Source of the DNA: Zunongwangia endophytica
GTDB taxonomy: Bacteria; Bacteroidota; Bacteroidia; Flavobacteriales; Flavobacteriaceae
Reading direction: 5' to 3'
DNA: 64,000 bases
Assembly (NCBI RefSeq): GCF_030409505.1
Contig: NZ_JAUFPZ010000002.1
Location: forward strand, 1,240,001-1,304,000
In this document: positions 36,717 through 45,453 of the stretch, in pieces
Position numbering within the stretch: the first letter of the stretch is position 1
How the letters are laid out: each line of letters starts with the position of its first letter
Program-made: the position numbers and the translations under genes
The notes under the pieces: generated by a model
Told to the model about the DNA's origin: nothing
The model's input: the letters and a program-made list of their open reading frames with translations, nothing else
Database searches by the model: none

Positions 36717-37886
36717 TTAATTAACTGGAATATTTCTCTCATTAGAAATCATTTCTCTAATTTTTTTAAATCCACTTTCGGAATTTAAACCAGATAAAAC
36801 ATCTCCTACTTTCCATGTTTTGCTGGTGACGTTACTGGAAACAATTTTTTCATCAAATTTTTTATAAGCTTCATCCAAGTTATTAGTATCAGATACTGCC
36901 AATTCTATCATCTTATTAATGGACTTAGCACCTAATGGTTTCTGTATATAATAATCTCTGCTAAAGTAAACCTTTACTAATTCTTCATAATCATTTTGTT
37001 TCAAATTTTCTTTAAAACAACCAGACCATTTTTTCCTTACTGACTCATCCCAGCATTTTCCAAGAAAATCTTTAATGATTTTTGCGTGTTCATCACATTC
37101 TTTAATTAAATCTTCATCATCTAATTTTAATAAACCATAGGCATTCTTCTTGGTTAAGTAATTCTTTATTATTCCGGTAATTGATTTTCTAAAAGCACTT
37201 ACTCCAATAATCCCAATATTTGTATCAGAATGGATATCAAATTTTATTGCATAGCTCCAGATACTTGATTTATCTTCTCTTAAATTTTTGGATGCTTTCA
37301 TTGCAATATGCTCAGAAATATTTGTGATATTATTTTCAATAGATTTCTCCTTAATACGGTAATTATAACGAGCTAATTCAGCCAAATCTGTACTAACCTT
37401 CTTACCCTTAGAATTAATATCTATAAAAATATCTAGCTCAACAGACCTATTATTTTCATCCGTTACTACAGTAACTATGTTAAATGGATATTCATTTAGT
37501 TTTTTAACTTCCTCGGCACTTCCAACATTTTCCAGTGCTTTTTCCATACCCAAAATTCTATGTTGACCATCAACAATTCTAAAAGGTTTATTTTTGAATT
37601 TATCGAAATCAATAGAAATAAGACCATTTTCCGTTGTCCTTACCATTTCAACATCAGAAGAATCTACACCAAGAATTATCGAAGTAGGTAATTTAAAATT
37701 CGTAATATCATCTGTAATAAATTTCTTGATTCTATTTATATGTAATTTGTTAGGTTTCCTTTGATAGCCATTATCATCTTGCTCATAAACCAAAACTTTG
37801 CTAATTCGGTGCAACTCTGAATATGGCAGAACAAAACTTAAATACTTCTGATTATTTTGTTTAAAAACTATAGATTCTATTTTCAT
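36717..37886 (-). CDS. DGQHR-domain protein (DndB-like)
   Basis: The 389-residue protein has the DGQHR motif at residues 106-110 (PFRIVDGQHRILGMEKAL) and the flanking family pattern (INRIKKFITDD; LDIFIDINSKGKKVSTDLAE). DGQHR proteins related to DndB regulate or limit phosphorothioation and sit next to dndC-E. It is the last gene of the operon; its ATG overlaps the stop of the RelA/SpoT-domain gene by 4 bases (ATGA), so the two are translationally coupled. Confidence 0.85.
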   Translation of the reverse strand: MKIESIVFKQNNQKYLSFVLPYSELHRISKVLVYEQDDNGYQRKPNKLHINRIKKFITDDITNFKLPTSIILGVDSSDVEMVRTTENGLISIDFDKFKNKPFRIVDGQHRILGMEKALENVGSAEEVKKLNEYPFNIVTVVTDENNRSVELDIFIDINSKGKKVSTDLAELARYNYRIKEKSIENNITNISEHIAMKASKNLREDKSSIWSYAIKFDIHSDTNIGIIGVSAFRKSITGIIKNYLTKKNAYGLLKLDDEDLIKECDEHAKIIKDFLGKCWDESVRKKWSGCFKENLKQNDYEELVKVYFSRDYYIQKPLGAKSINKMIELAVSDTNNLDEAYKKFDEKIVSSNVTSKTWKVGDVLSGLNSESGFKKIREMISNERNIPVN

Positions 37887-39385
37887 ATTGCCAAATGATT
37901 TAAAATTTGAAGGCTAAATACATTAATTTTCTTTTCAATTATATTTAATGAAATGCTGTTTGAATACTTTTCCTTAAGTTTAATAATGACTTGCTGAGTA
38001 TAATTTCTTTCCGTTAAATTATCTAAAAACTCTTCAAGGTTAGCATCAAACTGGCACAGTAAAAAAATAGAATAAATTTGTTCAATTTCATCCTCACCTA
38101 AAATTTCGTCCTCCATTTCGGATTCAAAATTCTCGGATATAAAATCTAATACTTCTCTTCGAATTTTTGAGAATTCTGAGAATAATCTTCCTGAAATCCA
38201 CGGATTTTCATTAGAATTAAATTTGATTAAAAGATTGAAATTATTTTCTATTAAATCCTGATCATAATCTGACAGGGTATCAGCTTGTAAAATCTCCTCT
38301 TTAATATTCTCTAATAAGGCTTCACATAAATGACTGGAAAACTTCTTATAATTTTCACTTGTGAGCTTTTGTTTAGTTTCACACTCCCAAACATTTATAT
38401 AAATTGCTTCAATTAATTTTAATTCTATACTTCTGTTTCTATAATATTTATAGTTTTCATTTGAAGTTTCATATTTTAAAAACTTAAAAGACATTTCGGA
38501 GTTTTCCTCATCTTTAATATTGAAAGTTGGATAATAATTTTCAATAAAAAATCTCAATGTAGGTGCAAGTTTCTCTACTTGATATGAAAAACCCAAGATA
38601 TCTTTGATCTTAGAACTATATGCTTCCGATAATTCCTGGGTGAATAGCAGGTTTTTTAAATTTTTATTATAGTCGTCCTTTGATCTTCGCAAATCATATA
38701 AGAGATCTTCAATTTTGTCTAATAATTTTCCAACATTATTCATAGTTTGTTGAACAGACGTTTTCGAGGGAAAGAAGCTATAATCTTTATAAAAGATAAA
38801 ATGATCCAATTCTCCCCAGGCCTCATCAATTTTACTTTTAATTTGAAGTTCAAAACCAATCCGGTCATCAAAGACCCCCTTTAATCGGTATATACTTAAA
38901 CCATTTTTCATTTTTTGTGGTTGACTTTCGATTTCACCTGTTTTGAAGCTGATTTTATGCTCCTTTAGAAAACCTAAATTGTTAGAAATCATTTCTAAGG
39001 CTCCCGGACAATCCTTATTTAAATCACAAACCAAACGTAAACCGATAACATCATCCAAATTTTCAACTTCATTACTGATTTTAGCTTTACTCCTATCAAA
39101 ATTTTGCTCTGTAAGTTTCAGGTTATTGATTATCTTAGATCCAATATTCCTTCTAATCAATTTTTCTCGAAAACTATTCTTTTTCTTAACTCTAGAAATA
39201 ACCTGAACATATCTTGAATTGTGAACAGAGTTTTCTGAAACTAGATTGAACTTTTTAGCTTCCTTCTCAATTAAGATATTAAAAACCTTCTGAATCTCTT
39301 TTTTTTTGGATTTTAGTTCTTTTAAAATTGTGTTCCCATAATAATCACTTATTTTATCCAATAGGGAAATTTCATCTTCAATCAT
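37883..39385 (-). CDS. RelA/SpoT-like nucleotidyltransferase-domain protein within the dnd operon
   Basis: The 500-residue protein has a RelA/SpoT synthetase-like domain in its first half. Motifs are SRVKKKNSFREKL (64-76, phosphate-binding side), LDDVIGLRLV (110-119), IGFELQIKS (176-184, with catalytic-type Glu179) and DEAWGELDHFIFYK (187-200). The helical C-terminal half (about 230-500) is unrecognised. The usual Tyr-containing GYxSxH motif is replaced by NGLSIYRL. The HD hydrolase domain is absent. It starts one base after the dndE stop and overlaps the DGQHR gene, so it is tightly operonic. A toxSAS/CapRel-like effector role is inferred. Confidence 0.8.
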   Translation of the reverse strand: MIEDEISLLDKISDYYGNTILKELKSKKKEIQKVFNILIEKEAKKFNLVSENSVHNSRYVQVISRVKKKNSFREKLIRRNIGSKIINNLKLTEQNFDRSKAKISNEVENLDDVIGLRLVCDLNKDCPGALEMISNNLGFLKEHKISFKTGEIESQPQKMKNGLSIYRLKGVFDDRIGFELQIKSKIDEAWGELDHFIFYKDYSFFPSKTSVQQTMNNVGKLLDKIEDLLYDLRRSKDDYNKNLKNLLFTQELSEAYSSKIKDILGFSYQVEKLAPTLRFFIENYYPTFNIKDEENSEMSFKFLKYETSNENYKYYRNRSIELKLIEAIYINVWECETKQKLTSENYKKFSSHLCEALLENIKEEILQADTLSDYDQDLIENNFNLLIKFNSNENPWISGRLFSEFSKIRREVLDFISENFESEMEDEILGEDEIEQIYSIFLLCQFDANLEEFLDNLTERNYTQQVIIKLKEKYSNSISLNIIEKKINVFSLQILNHLAI

Positions 39386-39386
39386 C

Positions 39387-39788
39387 CTAAAACTCTTTGT
39401 TTAAATTATTTAAACCTTCTAGCATAAATTCATTTAAAAATTCTATTCCATTTATCGAATTTCCAGAGATTTGAGATTTAAAAGACTCTAATCCTCTATC
39501 AATATGAAGCTTAAAATATTTTGGAAGGTCTTTATCGTTTTTCTGTATTTCATAATGGTTTGCCATTAAAACTAGATATAAATCTGTATATTGACCAAAT
39601 AAAACTTTTGAAGAATATTCCTTTCCTTGCGAATCTTTAATTTGCTCTACATCAAGTTTCTCATTTACTGATAATGAATAAGCCAATGCTATTCTGGCAA
39701 TGACATTCTCCGAACCTAGATTTAACTTCCTGGTCAATTTGGAAATAATTTCCTTATTTTCCTCACTTGTACGAATACTTTTAAACAC
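39387..39788 (-). CDS. dndE: DNA phosphorothioation protein DndE
   Basis: The 133-residue protein matches DndE in size and pattern: N-terminal SIRTSEENKEIISKLTRKLNL, then IARIALAYSL and ...YTDLYLVLMANHYEIQ. DndE binds nicked DNA and is essential for sulfur insertion in Dnd systems. It starts 10 bases after dndD stops, and the RelA/SpoT gene follows after 1 base. Part of the Dnd core together with DndC and DndD. Confidence 0.88.
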   Translation of the reverse strand: MFKSIRTSEENKEIISKLTRKLNLGSENVIARIALAYSLSVNEKLDVEQIKDSQGKEYSSKVLFGQYTDLYLVLMANHYEIQKNDKDLPKYFKLHIDRGLESFKSQISGNSINGIEFLNEFMLEGLNNLNKEF

Positions 39789-39798
39789 ACTATAATTT

Positions 39799-41865
39799 TT
39801 AAGCTACTGGAAATAATTGATTTTTATTCAGTGGTCGGAAAAAAGATCCATTTTCGGAATTTTCTATCTGTATAACTTTATTCAAATTTGGTTCCAATGC
39901 CCGGAATTCATTTTCTGACAATTCTTTTTCCAGCAATGGAAAAAGCACGACCTGATCAGAAACGGTAGGGTAGAATTCCCGGATAATTTTTTCAGAGTGT
40001 AATTTATCAAATTTTTGTAAAGGACTATCAATAAAAACAGGAAAGTTTATTCCAGATTCATCTACCAAGGCTTTTAATAATGCTGTTGCATATAATTGCT
40101 GCTCTCCCTTGCTCAAATTTTCTTTACTAATTACTAAACCGTCACCATCAAGCAAACTAACATCCATTACCTCTTCACTAATATCAACCTTCACGTCTTC
40201 AATAAAGTTCTTTTTATGCATAAGGTTTTTAAGGCCTAAAGCAATGGTTTTTTGGAGGGTAAATCTCTTTTCTTCTTTTATTTTCTTAATTAATTGATTA
40301 ACCTTCTTTAAAAGGTTTTCAGTTACCTGATACTTTTTCTTATCGATTTTCTGCAACTTAAATTTCTTTTCATATTCAGAAAGTACCGCAGTATGTCTAT
40401 TCAATTCTGTATTAAGTCTTCCAAATTCTTCTTTCAGGTCATCCCTCTTTATCCAAGCTTTCTCATACTTTTCAGAATATTCGTTCTTTTGAGCTCTTAA
40501 TTTTACTGCAACTGGATCGTCTTTTCGCGCTTCTGCCTCCCTGATTTTCTTTCCAACTATACTTAGCCTGGTTTTATTATCATTCTCCAGTTTTGTAACT
40601 CTTTCAAATTCTTCTTTATAAGAAGTTCTCAAATATTTTAAAAGAACCTGGAAATCACGAAATTCTTCATCAGAAAAATTCAGTAATATAGTTCCTTCTA
40701 GTTGCTGATGCGTTTTTTTCTTTAAGGTCTCCTCTACTGTAAGCTCAACTGATTTTTCAATTTGTGCTTTTATCCTTTTATCGAGCTTATCTAAATTCTT
40801 AAACAAACTTTTTTTGAATTCTTGTAATTCAATTCCTAGTGCTTCAGAGTTTATGGATTGCGATTTTAAACTTTGTTCTTTTTTAAGCTGTTCTTCTAGT
40901 GCAATTAACTGTTTTCCTGCAATAACCAGTGGAGCCAACTCCAGAAGCTTTTTAAAATCCCGTTTTATTTCAATAGCATCATCTTTTAAACTTTTCTGCT
41001 CGGCTACTAATTTATTTAGCTCTTCTACTGAAATACTATTGCCTCCCCTAATTAGGTTTTCCTGCAACTCATCAATCTTCTGTCTTAACTGGGAAAGTTC
41101 AATTTCTATATCGTCCTGGTTAGACTGGTTTAAATCTATAAGCTTTTGCAATTCTTCTTTCTTGCTTTCTAAACTCTCAAGTTTTTCTTTCTCGTATTCA
41201 TCTATACCGTTTCTTCGTAATTTGGAAAGTAGAGAATCTAAGTTTTTCTTAAGTTCTTCATATTTTTTTATACCCAGCACTTCAGAATATGCTCTACTCA
41301 GACTTCTTAGCTCTGCTTTCGATTTCGCTTCAGCTAATGAAACTATTTTTTCAGCATCAAAAAAGAAAAATTTAGCTATCTCTCTAGGCAGAATAAAATC
41401 ATTAATAAAAGTTTCGTAACCTACCTCCTTGGTTAATTCATTTTCAGCACCATCAATTAAAACCAATAATCGTTCCTCATTAGAATTTAGAATGAATTCT
41501 CTTTTAATAGTGATCGATTTACAGGGTATAGAGGGAATTGATAAGTCTATCAGCTTAATTTCTACAAAGCATTTAACCTCCTCTTCTGAAGAATTAGCGT
41601 TTCTTATTACTGAATTATTAATTAAGGATTTTCTGTAATTTTCATAACCCTCACTTGCTTTAAGATCTCTACGGTACTTATCTTCTACCTGAGACATCAT
41701 TTTACCATAAAAAGCCCAAACTAGAGAGGTTAAGAATGTAGTTTTACCAAACCCATTTTTCCCCGCAATAAGAGTTAAATTTTCAGCCTTTTCAGTCAAA
41801 AACTCGATGGAGTTTTCCCCTTTATAAACCCTAAAATTATGAAGTGTGATTTTTTGAACTTTCAT
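39799..41865 (-). CDS. dndD: DNA phosphorothioation ATPase DndD (SMC-like)
   Basis: The 688-residue protein has Walker A LIAGKNGFGKTTFL (about 32-45), a long coiled-coil middle (about 200-520), the ABC signature SKGEQQLYATALL and Walker B FPVFIDSPL. This Rad50/SMC layout is that of DndD, the ATPase of the DndCDE complex. It begins at the base after the dndC stop (41865/41866), and dndE follows at 10 bases. Length is as expected. Confidence 0.92.
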   Translation of the reverse strand: MKVQKITLHNFRVYKGENSIEFLTEKAENLTLIAGKNGFGKTTFLTSLVWAFYGKMMSQVEDKYRRDLKASEGYENYRKSLINNSVIRNANSSEEEVKCFVEIKLIDLSIPSIPCKSITIKREFILNSNEERLLVLIDGAENELTKEVGYETFINDFILPREIAKFFFFDAEKIVSLAEAKSKAELRSLSRAYSEVLGIKKYEELKKNLDSLLSKLRRNGIDEYEKEKLESLESKKEELQKLIDLNQSNQDDIEIELSQLRQKIDELQENLIRGGNSISVEELNKLVAEQKSLKDDAIEIKRDFKKLLELAPLVIAGKQLIALEEQLKKEQSLKSQSINSEALGIELQEFKKSLFKNLDKLDKRIKAQIEKSVELTVEETLKKKTHQQLEGTILLNFSDEEFRDFQVLLKYLRTSYKEEFERVTKLENDNKTRLSIVGKKIREAEARKDDPVAVKLRAQKNEYSEKYEKAWIKRDDLKEEFGRLNTELNRHTAVLSEYEKKFKLQKIDKKKYQVTENLLKKVNQLIKKIKEEKRFTLQKTIALGLKNLMHKKNFIEDVKVDISEEVMDVSLLDGDGLVISKENLSKGEQQLYATALLKALVDESGINFPVFIDSPLQKFDKLHSEKIIREFYPTVSDQVVLFPLLEKELSENEFRALEPNLNKVIQIENSENGSFFRPLNKNQLFPVA

Positions 41866-43230
41866 CTACTTTCCCTTTTCCACAAAATGCTCAATTCTTC
41901 TTTCCACATCATTATGTAGTCCATATTTTGAAAGCATTAAACTTTTAGTCTCCTGTATAGAAAGCAGGTTATTTATAAGAGAAATATATTCTACTTCCCC
42001 ATCGCATACGTCTTTGAGTAGTCTTCTTTCTGTTGCATCTAAGGTATTATGCATATTGCTGGTACTCAAATTGGTGTCAAAAACCTCTCTATAAATGTCA
42101 CCAACATTCCGATCAAAATACATGTCGCGATTCCAATTTACCTGTATGGCAATTAGTTCCTGATTGGTAATCAGCGTTAAATAAGGTTTCTCAATTTGAA
42201 TATTTTTTTGAAGCTCTAATAGTTCTTTTAAAGTATCTGCTCTATATTTAAGTGCATAAGTTCCTTTTTTATGACCATCGGCATCAATTGCAGAAGTGCC
42301 GTTTCGTCTTATATCCATCCTATTGTCGCTAATATTTCTATTATCGATTAGCCTATCTCTGAAATTTAATAGTGGTCGTAACCATTCCTGTCCATTTTCA
42401 ATTAATCCAGACATAGATTTATCTTTCTTAACCACCGTACATGTCCAGCATCCAAATCGACTTTTCCCACAAGATTTATGAGATTCATTTGTTACAACCG
42501 TTGGACATTCATAATCATCGGCACTTGCATCCGCATAGATTTTAAACAATAAAGAATTGTCAGCACCCCACGGCGAGGGTACAGCGTTAATAATATACCA
42601 GACCTCCTCTAACATCAAATCCTTTAGCGGAGCATACACAAAGGCATTTCTTTCATTAGCATGCCTTGATAGACGGCTCTGATACATTTCATGCTTTTTC
42701 ATAGAACGCTCTCTACTTTGACTTTCCTCATATCGAGTACCTAATAAAATGATGGCTTTCCCCATTTCGTCTATTTGGTCTGAAAGAAAAGCAGACGTGG
42801 GTTTGATTTTCATTTTATCTGTACACCAGCGAAATTTGTTGTTCGGCACTGGATACCCCTTTCCAAGAATATTTACCCAGAATGACTCTTCTAGCTTAGG
42901 AGTAGTCTTTCTTACATATATAGGCAAATTTTGCTCTCTAGCTTCTTTCTCAATCTTATCTAAAACTTCATCCACATACGACGAAATTATAGGATTCTCT
43001 ACCAAAGTATCATTATTCACAACGTAAACTGGTCTACCAGATTGAAAGGGATGATCAGTCTGTTCTCGAAATCTTTTAATAGCGATCCAAACTAGCGTTA
43101 GCAAAACAGTAGAATCTTTACCTCCGCTAAAACCAATTATCCAAGGCGTTTTTGAAGTATCCGAATAAGCATATTGATCGATTATCTCTTCGATAATGCC
43201 TTCTATTTTCGGACTTTTTAATTTTTGCAT
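41866..43230 (-). CDS. dndC: DNA phosphorothioation protein DndC (PP-loop sulfurtransferase)
   Basis: The 454-residue protein has the PP-loop SGGKDST (35-41), FRWCTDKMKI, and a cysteine-rich region (CPTVVTNESHKSCGKSR, FGCWTCTVVKKD) that holds the [4Fe-4S] cluster in DndC. It activates sulfur for replacement of a backbone oxygen in DNA. It is the first gene of the dnd operon and directly abuts dndD. DndA/IscS is not in the window and is probably supplied by a chromosomal cysteine desulfurase (inference). Confidence 0.93.
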   Translation of the reverse strand: MQKLKSPKIEGIIEEIIDQYAYSDTSKTPWIIGFSGGKDSTVLLTLVWIAIKRFREQTDHPFQSGRPVYVVNNDTLVENPIISSYVDEVLDKIEKEAREQNLPIYVRKTTPKLEESFWVNILGKGYPVPNNKFRWCTDKMKIKPTSAFLSDQIDEMGKAIILLGTRYEESQSRERSMKKHEMYQSRLSRHANERNAFVYAPLKDLMLEEVWYIINAVPSPWGADNSLLFKIYADASADDYECPTVVTNESHKSCGKSRFGCWTCTVVKKDKSMSGLIENGQEWLRPLLNFRDRLIDNRNISDNRMDIRRNGTSAIDADGHKKGTYALKYRADTLKELLELQKNIQIEKPYLTLITNQELIAIQVNWNRDMYFDRNVGDIYREVFDTNLSTSNMHNTLDATERRLLKDVCDGEVEYISLINNLLSIQETKSLMLSKYGLHNDVERRIEHFVEKGK

Positions 43231-43260
43231 GAATGTTTTCTTTCAACTATAAAAATATGG

Positions 43261-43287
43261 AAAAAGTGGTGTTTAAAACCACTTTTT
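43261..43287 (-). terminator. hairpin with U-tract in the dnd leader (attenuator candidate)
   Basis: AAAAAGTGGT (43261-43270) pairs perfectly with ACCACTTTTT (43278-43287) around a 7-base loop, leaving T-rich ends on both strands. It lies 31 bases upstream of dndC and downstream of the candidate promoter, so on the minus strand it could stop or attenuate dnd transcription. It could also be a leftover terminator. Confidence 0.5.
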
Positions 43288-43377
43288 TCAGGTATTAATA
43301 GTATTTTTTTCAAAACCCTATGAGCAAATCAGATTACGGAAAACCATATCTTATTCTATCCTAGGAAATTTGTCTTG

Positions 43378-43385
43378 CAAAATTA
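43378..43385 (-). promoter_or_regulatory. candidate -7 box for the dnd operon
   Basis: CAAAATTA on the plus strand reads TAATTTTG on the minus strand, a match to TAnnTTTG. The predicted leader to dndC is about 140 bases and contains the hairpin at 43261-43287. No clear -33 partner was confirmed. The site is also 23 bases from the divergent gene at 43408. Confidence 0.35.
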
Positions 43386-43407
43386 ATAATTCAAATTAGA
43401 ATAAAAC

Positions 43408-43800
43408 ATGAAAAATTCGTGGAGTTTATTTACACCATCTTCTAATGATAATATCTTAGCGATCGAGAAAAAAATTATTACATCACACAATGATAAATAT
43501 AGAAATAGCTTACAAGTTAGCACGAAGGACTTCCCCGAACCTTTTATGGGAAACAAAGATGCCAATATATATTTATTAATCGCGAACCCCAGAAGAAATA
43601 ATGAAAAAGAAGAAGCTAATATCTCGCTAGTTAAAAATAATACAGAGTTAGAAAAAATTATTTTAAATAATTTAAAACATGAGTTTCCGACTACTCAATC
43701 CCTTTTATTTTTAGATGAACACTTTAAAAAACCTACTGGTTTTGATTGGTGGAATAGCGCAGTCTGTTTTGATCCCTATAAAACAAGAGTGTTCTTTTAA
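43408..43800 (+). CDS. unknown protein, probably truncated, divergent from dndC
   Basis: The 130-residue product has the segment FPEPFMGNKDANIYLLIANPRRNNE, which resembles the N-terminal region of a uracil-DNA-glycosylase-like family (typically PxxGNxxAxVxLLxxNPG). The protein ends early (TRVFF) with no C-terminal domain. It may be a truncated or shortened family member. Divergent from the dnd operon, it could be linked to defence but this is not shown. Confidence 0.5.
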   Translation: MKNSWSLFTPSSNDNILAIEKKIITSHNDKYRNSLQVSTKDFPEPFMGNKDANIYLLIANPRRNNEKEEANISLVKNNTELEKIILNNLKHEFPTTQSLLFLDEHFKKPTGFDWWNSAVCFDPYKTRVFF

Positions 43801-43845
43801 ATCGATTAAAAATCCCTTAGATTAGACCCTTAATAAAATAGATAA

Positions 43846-43859
43846 CACAACTAGTTGTG
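43846..43859. repeat. 14-base perfect palindrome
   Basis: CACAACTAGTTGTG is a perfect palindrome in the 122-base gap between two unknown genes. It has no loop and no T-run. It may be an operator or part of a mobile repeat. Confidence 0.4.
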
Positions 43860-43922
43860 CCATCCGTAGGTTACCCACTATTAGAATCAGGATATATAAC
43901 ACAGACAAGAGAAAATTAATTT

Positions 43923-44588
43923 ATGGCAAAAAATAATAAGATTAAATTGAAGATAAGCCAAAGAATTAGTGATCATTTAATTCAAGGCTTCTTGATTTTT
44001 CTAAGTGTCTTTTTTGCTTTCTGGCTTACAGAATATAGAGAAACGCAAAAAGATGCTAAAACTCTTGAGGTTTCTATAAAATATATTGCTTCCGAAATAC
44101 AGTATAATCACAATAGAATTGAATATATTTATGAATATCATTCGAATTTGCTTACAGAAATTGATAGCTTAGAAGGACAAAACGATTCAAATTGGATGCA
44201 ATTAGACGGTAGTGATTTAAGAAACTGGAAAGGTTTACAAACGCCTATGCTCCGTTCCACAGCATATCAAACCTATCTCAACTCCAATATAATCGATAAT
44301 GTTGATTTCGAATTAGCAAAGTCTTTAACCAATATTTACTACGCACAATCTATTATAGAGGGATTTGACAACTCCATAATCGAATCTGCTATAACTGACA
44401 CTGAAGGTTTAATGAGCTTGCCAAAATTGAAATATTTAACGCTAGTTTATTTGGGAGCTTTGCCAGACGTTATGAAGGAATATCAACTAGCGAAAAGGAA
44501 TTGGCTTGATGAGTATGGTTACGATATTGACATTAAAAATGATAGCCTTAAAAGGGAAGTTAATAGAAGGATAAATATAACAGAATAA
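43923..44588 (+). CDS. membrane-anchored unknown protein (DUF6090-like)
   Basis: The 221-residue product has one N-terminal membrane segment (about 18-37, LIQGFLIFLSVFFAFWLTEY) followed by a long helical soluble domain (about 40-220) with EIQYNHNRIEYIYEYHSNLL. The layout matches DUF6090-type proteins frequent in Flavobacteria, whose role is unknown. Lone gene between remnants; low-GC composition like the rest of the chromosome. Confidence 0.6.
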   Translation: MAKNNKIKLKISQRISDHLIQGFLIFLSVFFAFWLTEYRETQKDAKTLEVSIKYIASEIQYNHNRIEYIYEYHSNLLTEIDSLEGQNDSNWMQLDGSDLRNWKGLQTPMLRSTAYQTYLNSNIIDNVDFELAKSLTNIYYAQSIIEGFDNSIIESAITDTEGLMSLPKLKYLTLVYLGALPDVMKEYQLAKRNWLDEYGYDIDIKNDSLKREVNRRINITE

Positions 44589-44603
44589 CAGGGGGTAACA
44601 ACA

Positions 44604-44724
44604 TATAAAAACAATGCTTAATTTGTTCTCAAATCGAAACTCCCTGCTAGCTTGCTCAGCAGATTGTCTTTCGGACAATCACGCTCACCAGCTCGCACAG
44701 TTTTTATACGAGACTTTGCCACAC
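44604..44724. repeat. cassette-like hairpin repeat upstream of an orphan gene
   Basis: TATAAAAAC (44604-44612) pairs with GTTTTTATA (44700-44708) over 121 bases. It encloses CTGCT/AGCAG and a perfect central hairpin GATTGTC/GACAATC (44662-44680). At its right end, TTGCCACAC (44716-44724) is the reverse complement of GTGTGGCAA (45373-45381), which lies right after the gene at 44752-45366. A gene thus sits between inverted partners, resembling a Bacteroidetes gene cassette. Function is unknown. Confidence 0.5.
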
Positions 44725-44751
44725 ATTTAAAATCGTGCTTAATTAAAAAAT

Positions 44752-45366
44752 ATGGGATTATTTGATATTTTTGGTAAAGGAAAAAATGATTCCCCATCAA
44801 CTACGGATAACGGAATTTTAGGACCAACATATCTTGAGGGAATTACTGAGCAGATACCAAATCCTGTAAAATTGGAATCTATTGAATGGAGAAGAAAGCT
44901 AAAAACGAAACTCGGTCAAAATAAATTTCAGATAAAATATTACGGACAACTTCATCAAGATTATAAGAATTTGATTGTGGGAACTGATTTTGCACCTGCA
45001 AAAATTTTCGCTGTTGACGTTACGAACGGAAATGAAATTTTATTATTTGATGGTTGTAATCACGGATATAATTCAATGTTCTGCGACAAATATTCTAATA
45101 ACCAAATTAATAATAGAATAGCTGTAAAAATTTATACCGATAAAACAGGAAATGACCAATTTGAAATAGTAATTTCTACACGTAACGGAATAGATTACGA
45201 AGATGAATTCAGAGACGAAGTTGACAAAAACGGAAATATTGAGCTGATTAATGGATTAAACGTGGCATTCAATATTGTAAAACGAAACGGATTTGATTCT
45301 TTGCAAATTTGGGCGATTAATAAAAGTGGAATTAAAACGGAAATAGTTTCCGAAGAGTTAGCGTAA
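44752..45366 (+). CDS. unknown soluble protein, possible gene cassette
   Basis: The 204-residue product has no signal or membrane segment. The sequence is beta-rich (KFQIKYYGQLHQDYKNLIVG, AKIFAVDVTNGNEILLFDG) with an YNSMFCDKYSN motif. I do not recognise it. It is flanked by 9-base inverted repeats (TTGCCACAC/GTGTGGCAA) and a hairpin element upstream, so it may be a mobile cassette cargo, perhaps a hypothetical immunity or enzyme-like protein. Confidence 0.6.
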   Translation: MGLFDIFGKGKNDSPSTTDNGILGPTYLEGITEQIPNPVKLESIEWRRKLKTKLGQNKFQIKYYGQLHQDYKNLIVGTDFAPAKIFAVDVTNGNEILLFDGCNHGYNSMFCDKYSNNQINNRIAVKIYTDKTGNDQFEIVISTRNGIDYEDEFRDEVDKNGNIELINGLNVAFNIVKRNGFDSLQIWAINKSGIKTEIVSEELA

Positions 45367-45372
45367 AAAAAC

Positions 45373-45453
45373 GTGTGGCAATAACTAAGCGTTCGTGTGG
45401 TCGGTACGGCCCAACATGAACGCATTGTTGACTAAACCGGTTCTTTGCCGGTT
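45373..45453. repeat. hairpins downstream of the cassette gene, possible end of the IS91-like element
   Basis: An imperfect hairpin GCGTTCGTGTGG...CCAACATGAACGC (45389-45423) is followed by AACCGG/CCGGTT with a 7-base loop (45435-45453). IS91-type elements end in such hairpins at their replication origin side, 3' of the transposase. This fits a minus-strand transposase ending at 45637. The rest of the gap (45454-45636) holds no gene. The element boundary cannot be set. Confidence 0.4.

Noticed and set aside
40814..41419. 201-residue serine-rich frame opposite dndD
   Set aside because: Antisense to the coiled-coil of a clear dndD gene; Ser/Phe richness is a typical reverse-strand artefact.
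43846..43859. Terminator after the gene at 43408
   Set aside because: The palindrome has no loop and no following T-run, so it does not fit an intrinsic terminator.
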